DNA from: Burkholderiales bacterium
Lineage (GTDB): Bacteria > Pseudomonadota > Gammaproteobacteria > Burkholderiales > Burkholderiaceae_C
Assembly (NCBI GenBank): GCA_028871575.1
Contig: JAGWMW010000007.1
Coordinates: 1-39,703 of the forward strand
DNA: 39,703 nucleotides
Direction: 5' to 3'
Shown: positions 1 through 8,239 of the stretch, one piece after another
How positions within the stretch are numbered: position 1 is the stretch's first letter
Layout: each line of letters begins with the position of its first letter
The notes under the pieces: model-generated
The model's database searches: none
Seen by the model: only the letters and a program-made list of their open reading frames with translations
Told to the model about the DNA's origin: nothing
Program-made: the position numbers and the translations under genes

Positions 1-755
1 CGCCGGTGCCCGAAGCGCGCCAGCCGGTGCCCGGCAAGCCGCCGGGCGAGGAGGCGCTGGACCGCGCCCGCCAGCGCGCCAGCGGCGTGGGCCTGCTGGC
101 GATGAAGAACGAGCTGGCCGCGATCAGCGGCGCGCCGCTGGCGGTGCAGCTGCGCCAGGACATCCGGCCCGGGCCCGGCGTGGGCAGCGGCAGCGGCCCG
201 GGCGTGGGCGCCGGCACCGAGGCCGGCCTGCCGGCGCGGGCGATGATCACGGGGCAGGCCACGCGCGGCAGCGGCGGCATCGACACCGCGGGCTTCAGCC
301 GCGACAGCGGCGGCGGCGGCCTGGCCGGCCGCTCGACCACGCTGGTCGAGGGGCGCGCCGGCGGCGGCGGGGGCGGCGGCCCGGGCGGCGGTGGCAGCCG
401 CTACGGCAATGGCAGCGGCGGCCACGGGGCCGGCGGCACGCTGGCGCGCGGCGGCAGCGGCAAGGCCAGCCGCTCGATCGAGGACATCAAGCTCGTCTTC
501 GAGCGCCACAAGGGCGCCATCTACGCGCTGTACAACCGCGCGCTGCGCGACGACCCCTCGCTGCAGGGCAAGGTGGTGCTCGAGCTGACGATCGCCCCGA
601 CCGGCCAGGTGACGCGGCTGCGCCTGGTCTCCAGCGAGCTGAAGGCGCCCGACCTCGAGCGCAAGCTGCTGGCGCGCATCGAGGGGTTCGACTTCGGCGC
701 CAAGGACGTGGACACGATGGTTGTCACCTGGCCGGTGGACTTCCTGCCTTCCTGA
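1..755 (+). CDS. AgmX/PglI C-terminal domain protein (5' partial)
   Basis: The reading frame is open to the left edge, so the start lies outside the window. The GTG at position 6 is only the first possible start inside it. About 250 residues are visible. The first ~50 are charged. A long Gly/Ser-rich low-complexity stretch follows (roughly residues 55-155). The C-terminal ~90 residues carry the conserved pattern seen in AgmX/PglI and TonB-like C-terminal domains: an amphipathic helix (RSIEDIKLVFERHKGAIYAL), then LQGKVVLELTIAPTGQVT and a final strand ending in TWPVDFLP. Such proteins are usually envelope proteins with an N-terminal anchor, often near ExbB/TolR-type genes in gliding or motility loci. 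That part is not visible here. The domain assignment is reasonably safe; the role is unknown. Confidence 0.8.
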   Translation, partial: PVPEARQPVPGKPPGEEALDRARQRASGVGLLAMKNELAAISGAPLAVQLRQDIRPGPGVGSGSGPGVGAGTEAGLPARAMITGQATRGSGGIDTAGFSRDSGGGGLAGRSTTLVEGRAGGGGGGGPGGGGSRYGNGSGGHGAGGTLARGGSGKASRSIEDIKLVFERHKGAIYALYNRALRDDPSLQGKVVLELTIAPTGQVTRLRLVSSELKAPDLERKLLARIEGFDFGAKDVDTMVVTWPVDFLPS

Positions 756-816
756 GCCCAGGGCGAGGGCGGGGTTTCGCGGGCATACTCCCCCGCCGAA
801 CCCGAGCCCCGCCCCG

Positions 817-3630
817 ATGTCTCCCGTCCGAGCCCTGCTGTTGACCGACGTGGTCGACAGCACGAAGCTGTCAGAGCAACTCGGCGACCAGGCCATGGCC
901 GCCGTGTGGGCCGCGCACGACCGCGCCGCGCGCGACCTGCTGCCCGCCTGGCGCGGGCTGGAGATCGACAAGACCGACGGCATGCTGCTGCTCTTCGAGC
1001 AGGCCGCCGATGCCGTGGGCTACGCGTTGGCCTACCACCGCGCGCTGGCCGCGATGCCGGTGCCGCTGAAGGCGCGCGCCGGCCTGCACGTCGGGCCGGT
1101 GATCCTGCGCGAGAACAGCGCCGAAGACGTGGCCCGCGGCGCCAAGCCGCTGGAGGTCGACGGCCTGGCCAAGCCCACGGCCGCGCGCGTGATGTCGCTG
1201 GCCCGCGGCGGCCAGCTGCTGCTGACCGCCGAGGCGCGCGCCGCGCTGGGCGACACCGAGCTGCGCGCCGAATCGCACGGCCACTGGCTCATGAAGGGCG
1301 TGAGCGAGCCGGTGGAGCTGTTCGAGCTGGGCGGGCCCGAGGCGCCCTTCGCCGCCCCGCCCGACGGCGAGAAGGTCTACCGCGTGGTCAAGAGCGGCGA
1401 GCGCTGGCTGCCGGTGGCCGAGATCCCGAACAACCTGCCGCAGCCGACCACCTCGTTCGTCGGCCGCGAGCGCGAGCTGGCCGAGATCAAGGCGCGCCTG
1501 GCGGGCACGCGGCTGCTCACGCTGCTGGGCATGGGCGGGCTGGGCAAGACGCGGCTGTCGCTGCAGGCCGCCGCCGAGGTGCTGCCGCAGTACCCCGACG
1601 GCGTCTGGTTCCTCGACCTGGCGCCGATCCGCGACCCGGCCCTGGTGCTGGGCGAGGCGGCCCAGGTGCTGGGCCTGCGCGAGGAGCCCGACCGGCCGCT
1701 GCTGCAGACCCTGGGCACCCACCTGCGCTCGCGCCGGGTGCTGTTCGTGATGGACAACTGCGAGCACCTGGTGAAGGCCTCGGCCGAGCTGGCCAGCGCG
1801 ATCCTGCGCGCCGCGCCGCAGGTGCGCATCATCGCCTCCAGCCGCGAGGCGCTGCGCGTGCCCGGCGAGCAGAGCTTCCCGGTGCTGCCGCTGCCGGTGC
1901 CGCGGCGCGACGACGCCCTGGAGGTGCTGCAGCAGTCCACCGCGGTGCGCCTGTTCGTCGACCGCGCGCGGCTGCACAAGCCGGCCTTCGCGCTCACCGC
2001 GCGCGAGGCGCCGGCGGTGGCCGAGCTGGTGGCGCGGCTGGAGGGCATCCCGCTGGCGCTGGAGCTGGCGGCGGCGCGCGTGCGCTCGCTGTCGGTGGCC
2101 GACATCAACGCGCGGCTGAACGACCGCTACAAGATCCTCACCGGCGGCGGCCGCGTGCTGCTCGAGCGCCAGCAGACGCTGCGCGCGCTGGTCGACTGGT
2201 CCTACGACCTGCTCGAGCCGCCCGAGCGCCAGGTGCTGGCGCGGCTGGGTGTGTTCGTCGGCGGCTTCGACCTCGCGGCCGCCGAGGCCGTCTGCGGCGC
2301 CGAGCCGCTGCAGCCCGAGGACGTGCTCGACATCGTCGATTCGCTGGTCGAGAAATCGCTGCTGACGCTGGACGAGAGCGACGCCACCACGCGCTACCGC
2401 ATGCTCGACACGATCCGCGAGTACGCGCGCGAGAAGCTGCAGCAGCAGGGTGACGCTGCAGCCACGGCGGCGCGCCACGGCGCGCATTTCCTGGCCATGG
2501 CCAAGGCCGCCAACCAGGGCCTCACCGGGGCCGAGCATGCCGAGTGGATCTGGCGCCTGGAGGCCGAGCTCGACAATGTGCGCGCGGCCATCGCGCTGGC
2601 GCTGGCCGGCGGCGCCGAGCCGGTGGATGCGGTGAAGTTCGCGGTCGCGCTGCAGGGCTTCTGGATCCTGCGCGGCTATGCCGGCGAGGGCCGCGCCATC
2701 GTCCGCGCCGCCCTCGCCCGGCCCGAGATCCTCGCCTCCGACCGCGCCCATGCCCACGCCCTGTACGTGGGCGCGGCGCTGGCCGAGAGCCAGAGCGACT
2801 ACGTCGAGGCGCGCCGGATGCTCGAAGAGTGCCTGCAGCTGCGGCGGCGGCTGGGCGACGGCTTCGACATCGCGGCCACGCTGTCCACGCTGTCGATGGC
2901 GCGCCTGCCGGCTGGCGACGCCGCCGGTGCGCGCGAGGGCGAGCTCGAGGCGCTGGCGCTGTTCCGCAGCCTGGGCGAGACCGTGGGCGAGGCCATCGGC
3001 CTGCTGCACCTGGGGCAGATCGACGCCTATGCCGGCCAGGCCGAGCGCGCGCGCGGCCTGCTCGAGGAGGGCCTGGCCCTGGCCCGCCGCATCCAGCACC
3101 AGGAGGTGGAGGGCGAATGCGAGCTGGCCCTGGGCGAGCTGGCCTTCGAGGCCGGCGACATGGCCGCCGCGCGCGCCCGCTTCCAGCGCGCGCTGATCGT
3201 CTGCACCGAGGCCGGCGACAAGCGCGGCGAGGCGCGCACCCAGCGCTGGCTGGGCAAGGCCGACATGGTCGACGGCGAGGCGGGCACGGCCCAGCGCCGC
3301 CTGGACGAGGCGCTGCAGGCCTTCCGCCGGCTCGAGATGCGCGAAGACCTGCTGGCCTGCCTGGACGACCACTCGTCGCTGGCGGTGCGGCGCGGCGAGG
3401 AGCCGCTGGCGGTGCAGCTGGCCGCCGCGGTGGACCATGCCCGCGAGCGCCTGGGCGTGGTGCTGCCGCCGCGCCGCGCGCCGGCGCGCCGGGTCAAGCT
3501 CGACCGCGTGCGCGAGGTCATGGGCCCAGAGCGCTATGCGCAGGCCTGGGCCGAGGGCTCGGCCTGGGACCTGGACGACGCCGTGCGCGCCGCCCTCACC
3601 CGCACCGTGTCCGCCGCCGTCGCGGCCTGA
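817..3630 (+). CDS. Class III adenylate/guanylate cyclase-STAND ATPase-TPR regulator
   Basis: A 937-residue cytoplasmic protein with three parts. Residues ~1-180 form a class III nucleotide cyclase domain: LLTDVVDST holds the first metal Asp (D11) and EIDKTDGM the second (D54). Residues ~205-480 are an NB-ARC/STAND ATPase with the entry motif SFVGRERELAEI (near 211), Walker A GMGGLGKT (238-245), Walker B LFVMDN (D313) and the GIPLALELAAAR motif (near 410). The remainder (~560-900) is helical TPR-like repeats. A longer in-frame extension upstream exists, but ATG 817 places the FTDIVGST-like cyclase start at the N-terminus as in relatives, and a CATACT -10-like hexamer lies at 784-789. The family is thought to be signalling regulators in which the STAND module gates an effector. 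Ligand, product and targets are unknown here. The gene is convergent with the PEP-CTERM gene 18 bp away. Confidence 0.88.
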   Translation: MSPVRALLLTDVVDSTKLSEQLGDQAMAAVWAAHDRAARDLLPAWRGLEIDKTDGMLLLFEQAADAVGYALAYHRALAAMPVPLKARAGLHVGPVILRENSAEDVARGAKPLEVDGLAKPTAARVMSLARGGQLLLTAEARAALGDTELRAESHGHWLMKGVSEPVELFELGGPEAPFAAPPDGEKVYRVVKSGERWLPVAEIPNNLPQPTTSFVGRERELAEIKARLAGTRLLTLLGMGGLGKTRLSLQAAAEVLPQYPDGVWFLDLAPIRDPALVLGEAAQVLGLREEPDRPLLQTLGTHLRSRRVLFVMDNCEHLVKASAELASAILRAAPQVRIIASSREALRVPGEQSFPVLPLPVPRRDDALEVLQQSTAVRLFVDRARLHKPAFALTAREAPAVAELVARLEGIPLALELAAARVRSLSVADINARLNDRYKILTGGGRVLLERQQTLRALVDWSYDLLEPPERQVLARLGVFVGGFDLAAAEAVCGAEPLQPEDVLDIVDSLVEKSLLTLDESDATTRYRMLDTIREYAREKLQQQGDAAATAARHGAHFLAMAKAANQGLTGAEHAEWIWRLEAELDNVRAAIALALAGGAEPVDAVKFAVALQGFWILRGYAGEGRAIVRAALARPEILASDRAHAHALYVGAALAESQSDYVEARRMLEECLQLRRRLGDGFDIAATLSTLSMARLPAGDAAGAREGELEALALFRSLGETVGEAIGLLHLGQIDAYAGQAERARGLLEEGLALARRIQHQEVEGECELALGELAFEAGDMAAARARFQRALIVCTEAGDKRGEARTQRWLGKADMVDGEAGTAQRRLDEALQAFRRLEMREDLLACLDDHSSLAVRRGEEPLAVQLAAAVDHARERLGVVLPPRRAPARRVKLDRVREVMGPERYAQAWAEGSAWDLDDAVRAALTRTVSAAVAA

Positions 3631-3648
3631 GGGCGAAGCCGGGGTGCC

Positions 3649-4431
3649 CTAGGCGCGCACGCGACGCGCCACACGCTGCCGCAGGGCCAGGCCCAGGGTC
3701 AGCGCGCCGAGCGCCAGCGCGAGCGAGCCGGGCTCGGGGGTCTCGAAGGTGGTGGCCGCGCTGTTGGACGCGCTGCAGCCGGCGATGTTCTTCGCGCTGC
3801 AGTTGTCGCCGCTCTGGAAGAGGCGGGTCTGCTGCAGGTCGGCCAGCGGCTGGTCATCCAGGTCGTTGTCGGAGACAACCTCCGGGCCGGGGAAATGGTT
3901 TTCGTCGGCACCGATCACCGGGTTGGTCACGCCGAACAGCAGGTAGAAACCGTAGAAGTTGAAATTGGCGCCCTGGATAAAGGTGGACGGGCCGATCAGC
4001 GGGTTCGCCGACGACTGGATGCCCAGCACTTGGCCGTCCTTCACGTACATGCCCAGGATCGAGCTGAAGCCCAGCGGATCGCCCGCGAACGTCACGCTGC
4101 CGTTCAGGCCGCCAGTGGTGCTGGTGAAATCGACGTGCGCGCCCAGGAAGTTCATGCCCGAGCCGCTGCTGCCGCCACCGCAGTTGTAGGTCTGGTAGAT
4201 GAAGGCGCCGACGCCGGGCGAGAGCAGGTTGAGGCACGCATCGGCGATCGAGAACGTGGCGGTGCCGGCGAAGTTGGTGCCGGCGAGCGCGCCGCCGAAA
4301 TCGGGGTCGAAGCGGCCCGTCACCAGCGCCGCCTGGGCCGAACCGACCGCGCCGAGCCCGGCCGCCAGGGCCGCGACGGCAGCCCAGGACTTGAGGGCCA
4401 AGGAGAACTTCTTCGCGTGGGGGGTTTGCAT
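3649..4431 (-). CDS. PEP-CTERM sorting domain protein
   Basis: A predicted exported protein of 260 residues. The chosen start (ATG 4431) gives a signal peptide with basic MQTPHAKK, a hydrophobic core and an AQA-A cleavage site near residue 31. A longer frame upstream would put 55 unlikely residues before the signal. The C-terminus has the PEP-CTERM tripartite signal: TPEPGS, a hydrophobic helix (LALALGALTLGLAL) and a basic tail (RQRVARRVRA). This is the target of an exosortase, which is not in this window. The mature region is rich in Gly, Asn, Ser and Thr with few Cys, typical of secreted, perhaps glycosylated, matrix proteins. No Shine-Dalgarno is obvious. Function beyond export is unknown. 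Confidence 0.88.
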   Translation of the reverse strand: MQTPHAKKFSLALKSWAAVAALAAGLGAVGSAQAALVTGRFDPDFGGALAGTNFAGTATFSIADACLNLLSPGVGAFIYQTYNCGGGSSGSGMNFLGAHVDFTSTTGGLNGSVTFAGDPLGFSSILGMYVKDGQVLGIQSSANPLIGPSTFIQGANFNFYGFYLLFGVTNPVIGADENHFPGPEVVSDNDLDDQPLADLQQTRLFQSGDNCSAKNIAGCSASNSAATTFETPEPGSLALALGALTLGLALRQRVARRVRA

Positions 4432-4700
4432 AACGGCTGTAGGGATTGCGGGCCGAAGCACCAATGGCTGGCAGGATGCAAATCGCATGCCGCCAGCGGC
4501 CGGCGAGCCGCAAGCCCTTGATCCCAGGGCGGATTGCCGCGGCACCCCGGAACGGTCGACTGGTTGGTATACAAGACGTGTAAGGACTGTCGACACCGGG
4601 TTCGCCTGAGGTCAACGCCTTGGCGCCCAGGCCGGCAGCCCGCGCGGCCATGCCATCGCGCAGCCACCGCCACCATGGCACTCGCCGTTGAGAGATTCGC

Positions 4701-7472
4701 TCAGGCAGGCATCGCCGACGGCTGGCGCTGCGCCGCCGCCAGGATCGAACGCATCCTGCGGGTGAATTCCGGCATGTCGGCCGGATCCATGGGCCGGCCG
4801 AGCAGGTAGCCCTGGATGGACGTGCAGCCCGCCCGACGCAGGAATTCGAGTTGCGCCGGGGTCTCCACGCCCTCGGCGACCACCTGCTTGCCCAGGGCAG
4901 CGCACATGGCCAGGATGGACTCGGCCAGGCGGCAGGCCGCCTGGTCCTGCGGCAGGCCGGTGACGAAGGAGCGGTCGATCTTCACGGTGTGGATGGGGTA
5001 GGCCCGCAGGTAGCTCAGCGACGAATAGCCGGTGCCGAAGTCGTCCAGCGCCAGGCGTACCCCCAGACCAACGATGGACGACAGCGTCTCGGCCAGTTCC
5101 TGGCCATGGGCCAGCACGCTCTCCGTGATCTCCAGCTGCAAGTCCTGGCCGTCCATCCCGCTGTCGCTCAGGGCGGCGACCAGGGTGGACAGGTAGCCCG
5201 GCTCCCTGAGCTGGCGCACCGACACGTTGACCGAGAGGTGACTCAGCCGCAGCCCCTGGACGCGCCACGCGGCGAACTGGGCACAAGCCTGGCGCAGGAT
5301 CCACGCCCCGAGCTCGACGATGAGCCCGGTCTCCTCCGCCACCGGCACGAAGACGCTGGGCGGCACCCAGGAGGCCGGATCCCCACCGGGCCAGCGCACC
5401 AGGGCCTCGACGCCGATCGACCCCTGGGCGCCGTAGGAGACGATCGGCTGGTAGTGGAGCCGGAATTCGCGCTGCGCGAAGGCGCGCTGGATGCCGGTCT
5501 CCAGGCTCAGCCGCTCGAGCAGCCTGCGCTGCATCTGGGCCTGGAAGTACATGGCTCGCCCGCGCCCGGCGTCCTTGGCCTGGTACATGGCGATATCGCC
5601 GGCCTTCAGCAGTTCGTCCAGGGTCGAGCCGTCGGCGGGGAATACGGCGATGCCGATGCTCGCTGAGACACGATGTTCCCGGCTTTCGATGGCGAACGGC
5701 TGCCGCAGCTCGCCGAGAATGCGCTCGACCAGCGGCCTTACGCTGTCAGGATGGGCGATCCCGGGCAACAGCACCGCGAACTCGTCGCCGCCCAGCCGCG
5801 CGATGCTCGCGCCCGCGCCGACGCATGCGCTCAGGCGCTCTCCGACGATGCGCAGCAGTCGGTCTCCGGCCGCATGGCCGGCAGTGTCGTTGACGTGCTT
5901 GAAGTGATCGAGGTCGAGGTACAGCAGGCTGCCCTCCCCCTGTCGCTGCGCGGCGCTGTCCACAGCCACCCGGACACGCTCCGAGAACACGTACCGGTTC
6001 TGCAGCCCCGTCAGCGAATCGAAATTGGCCTGGCGGTACAGGCGCGCCGATTGCTCGAGGTTGGCGAGGATCAACGACAGGCGGCGCCCGAAGTCGACGG
6101 CCCCGACCGCGAGGTCGCCCAGGGCCGCGCGCGCGTCCGAGAACCCGATGCACAGCAACCCCGCGAGATGCGCTTCGTGCTGCAGCGGCTGCAGGTGCAA
6201 GGTGTGGATCGGCGGCTGCGTCTGCGGCACGAGGCCGCCGAGCCGGGCGACGGCCGGAGCCCCGAGCACGAGCTCCGGGGACTGTGCGCAGGCCGCCATC
6301 AGGGCCGGCCGGTCGGTGAAGATGCGCCGCACCGGAGGCTGCTGCGGCGTGGCGGCAAAGAAGTCGTGGGCGCAGGCCTGGCCGCCCGAGCCCTCGTCGA
6401 AGAGGATCACGGAGACGCTGTCGCAATCCAGGACGCTGGCGATGCGCGGCAGCAAGGCCTCCAGGATCCGTTCCAGCCCGGGCGCGTGCAGCAGCAGACG
6501 GTCGCCCTCGGCGAAAGTCTCCAGGGCTGCGAACTGCCTTCTCAGGTGCTGCGACATCGTGTCGAACGAGGTCGCGAGGTCGCCAAACTCGTCGTTCCAC
6601 TTCATGCCTCGGAAGGCATCGAAGTCCCTCTGGGCCACGCGCTTCGTCGCCTGCGTCAGCAGCCCCAGTGGCCGCAGTTGCCGGCGGATCGAGCTGACGG
6701 ACACCCATGCGATCAGCAAGAAGGTCAGGACGATGAGCCCGACGAAGACCGGGTAGGCGTGGCCACTGCCGCCGACCAGCGTGACCTGGGGCGCCGACGC
6801 CACCAGGCGCCAGGACGGCGAAGCGAACCGGCTGGCCAGGAAGATCTCCCAAGACCGATGCAGCCACGCGCCGGACGCGCCTGCCGCGGGCCGTTGGCCG
6901 GCCCAGTAGATCTCGCGCCCATGGCCATCGAGCACCTGCAGGTCGGCATCGGCGGCGAATTCGTCCGCTGCGGCCCAAAGCCACGAAGGCGCGATTTCGG
7001 TGTACAGCCAGGCGCCGCTGGACAGGGTGCGCACCAGCCAGACCCGAGGTCGGGCGCTGCGGTCGAGATCGCACAGCAGCACCGGCTTGCCGGCGGCCAG
7101 GGCTCCGCGTTGCTCGGCATCGGGCGGCTGCAACGCCAGGTCTCGGCCAGCCGAATCCGGGCCCGGCGGCAGGCGCAGCGTGCGGCGGGCCCAGCGCAGC
7201 CTGCCGACTTGGGCCTGGACGGACTGGTCGGTCGCCCCGGGAGCGGCCATGAGGCTGGCCAGCACATCGTCGGCGCTGCCCAGGCGGCCGAGGAGGGTCA
7301 TGCCGAAGCTGCGCACCCGGCCGTCGAGGCTGTGCACTTGGGCCTGGCCCAACTCGGCATCGAAGGCGCGGTAGAGCAAGATCGCGCACAGGCCCAGCGG
7401 CACGAGCGCACTCAGGACGAAGAGCGCCAGCACGCGCCGGCCGATCCGGCTCTTCAGCAGCGGCGCGCGCAC
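4701..7472 (-). CDS. Membrane GGDEF-EAL diguanylate cyclase/phosphodiesterase
   Basis: An inner-membrane enzyme that makes and/or degrades cyclic di-GMP. With the GTG start at 7472 it has 923 residues: a transmembrane segment (~14-34), a periplasmic sensor region (~35-240), a second transmembrane segment (~243-262), a HAMP-like linker, a GAF-like region (~335-480), GGDEF (~495-655) and EAL (~665-915). ARLGGDEF (near 560) is intact, while the RxxD inhibitory site before it is replaced by small residues. The EAL part keeps EALVRW, NVSVRQL, EITES, DDFGTGYSSL, KIDRSF and AEGVE, so phosphodiesterase activity is likely. The frame could begin at 7592, but that would translate the palindromic element at 7491-7558 and overlap the pseudopilin gene. 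The GTG start just before LLKSRIGRR is therefore preferred; it lacks a strong ribosome site. The periplasmic ligand is unknown. Confidence 0.88.
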   Translation of the reverse strand: MRAPLLKSRIGRRVLALFVLSALVPLGLCAILLYRAFDAELGQAQVHSLDGRVRSFGMTLLGRLGSADDVLASLMAAPGATDQSVQAQVGRLRWARRTLRLPPGPDSAGRDLALQPPDAEQRGALAAGKPVLLCDLDRSARPRVWLVRTLSSGAWLYTEIAPSWLWAAADEFAADADLQVLDGHGREIYWAGQRPAAGASGAWLHRSWEIFLASRFASPSWRLVASAPQVTLVGGSGHAYPVFVGLIVLTFLLIAWVSVSSIRRQLRPLGLLTQATKRVAQRDFDAFRGMKWNDEFGDLATSFDTMSQHLRRQFAALETFAEGDRLLLHAPGLERILEALLPRIASVLDCDSVSVILFDEGSGGQACAHDFFAATPQQPPVRRIFTDRPALMAACAQSPELVLGAPAVARLGGLVPQTQPPIHTLHLQPLQHEAHLAGLLCIGFSDARAALGDLAVGAVDFGRRLSLILANLEQSARLYRQANFDSLTGLQNRYVFSERVRVAVDSAAQRQGEGSLLYLDLDHFKHVNDTAGHAAGDRLLRIVGERLSACVGAGASIARLGGDEFAVLLPGIAHPDSVRPLVERILGELRQPFAIESREHRVSASIGIAVFPADGSTLDELLKAGDIAMYQAKDAGRGRAMYFQAQMQRRLLERLSLETGIQRAFAQREFRLHYQPIVSYGAQGSIGVEALVRWPGGDPASWVPPSVFVPVAEETGLIVELGAWILRQACAQFAAWRVQGLRLSHLSVNVSVRQLREPGYLSTLVAALSDSGMDGQDLQLEITESVLAHGQELAETLSSIVGLGVRLALDDFGTGYSSLSYLRAYPIHTVKIDRSFVTGLPQDQAACRLAESILAMCAALGKQVVAEGVETPAQLEFLRRAGCTSIQGYLLGRPMDPADMPEFTRRMRSILAAAQRQPSAMPA

Positions 7473-7490
7473 CGGTTCGTTGCCGGCCTC

Positions 7491-7558
7491 GCCCAAGCCA
7501 AGGTGGCTTTGCCACTTGGCTTGGGCCCCCGCGGGGGGCGTGCTGGGCGCAGCCCGGC
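7491..7558. repeat. Composite palindromic intergenic element (three hairpins)
   Basis: Three inverted repeats follow one another between the pseudopilin and the GGDEF-EAL gene. First, GCCCAAGCCAAGGTGGC (7491-7507), a TTT loop, and its complement at 7511-7526 with one bulged base. Second, CCCCCGCGGGGG at 7526-7537. Third, GCTGGGC/GCCCGGC at 7542-7548 and 7552-7558 around GCA. The arrangement resembles interspersed REP-like units or a strong transcription stop without a T-tract. Only one copy is in the window, so whether it is a family repeat cannot be judged here. Confidence 0.65.
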
Positions 7559-7569
7559 CCTGGGGGCGT

Positions 7570-8067
7570 TCAGTAGTTCGCCGCAAGTCCAATGTAGTTG
7601 CCGTCGTTGGCCAGGATCACGTCGTCGTGGCTGACAGGGGCGGTCAGCGGGGGCCGGCTCTGCCCGTCGGCACCGACGCTGTACAGGTCGTATTGCGTGT
7701 TGATCGGCACCAGGTTCCTGTCCTTGCGCATCTGGCCCTTTCCCTTCAGGCCGGCGAAGTTGAGATACACGTAGGGCCGCCCCCAAGGATCGAGGACGTT
7801 GTCCGCTTGGATGGCGGCCAGATCCGGCGGCAGGCAGTTGTTGATGGTGAGGTACTGCGTGATGCGCTGCTGGATCATCAGGATGTCGGCTGACGCCGCG
7901 GCCACCTTGGCCGTCCGCACGTGCTGGTCGTAGGCCGGCAGCGCGATGGCCGCGAGGATCCCGACGGTGGTCATCGCCGCCAGCAGCTCGAGCAGCGTCA
8001 TGCCGCGGGCGCGGCGGGGGCCACCGGCATCGCGCCAGCGGGTCGGGACTGCCCTGGAAACGCTCAT
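7570..8067 (-). CDS. Type II secretion/type IV pilin-like major pseudopilin (GspG-like)
   Basis: A 165-residue prepilin. The N-terminus has a 22-residue basic leader ending in RARG, then MTLLELLAAM and a hydrophobic helix (TVGILAAIALPAY). This is the prepilin peptidase/N-methylation motif with cleavage after Gly and the conserved Glu at +5. The DPWGRPYVYLN motif in the globular part is typical of GspG-type pseudopilins, as is the length. It would sit in the inner membrane and assemble into a pseudopilus. No other secretion or pilus genes are nearby, so it is an orphan here. The GGDEF-EAL gene follows it on the same strand, about 100 bp away. Confidence 0.85.
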   Translation of the reverse strand: MSVSRAVPTRWRDAGGPRRARGMTLLELLAAMTTVGILAAIALPAYDQHVRTAKVAAASADILMIQQRITQYLTINNCLPPDLAAIQADNVLDPWGRPYVYLNFAGLKGKGQMRKDRNLVPINTQYDLYSVGADGQSRPPLTAPVSHDDVILANDGNYIGLAANY

Positions 8068-8239
8068 GCCTGTGCCTCAGCGCTGGTTTCGGTCCGGTGA
8101 GGGCCCGGCACGGCGACTCTCCGACAGGCTATCGGCGGCGGCCGCAGATGCTGAAATGCCGTCGGGCCCGGGGCCCGCCATTCGGCGTCGCCCCGGGCTG
8201 CGCCGTGACGCATCTCACATCCGCCGGGCGGGAATCGGC

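Noticed and set aside
871-3438. 855-codon open frame antisense to the cyclase-STAND gene
   Set aside because: Gln/Arg/His/Gly-rich nonsense composition without domains. It arises because GC-rich third positions on the coding strand remove stops on the other.
4676-4692. TGGCAC...TTGA resembling a sigma-54 promoter
   Set aside because: The spacing and the second element do not fit GG-N10-GC, and it points away from the nearby genes.
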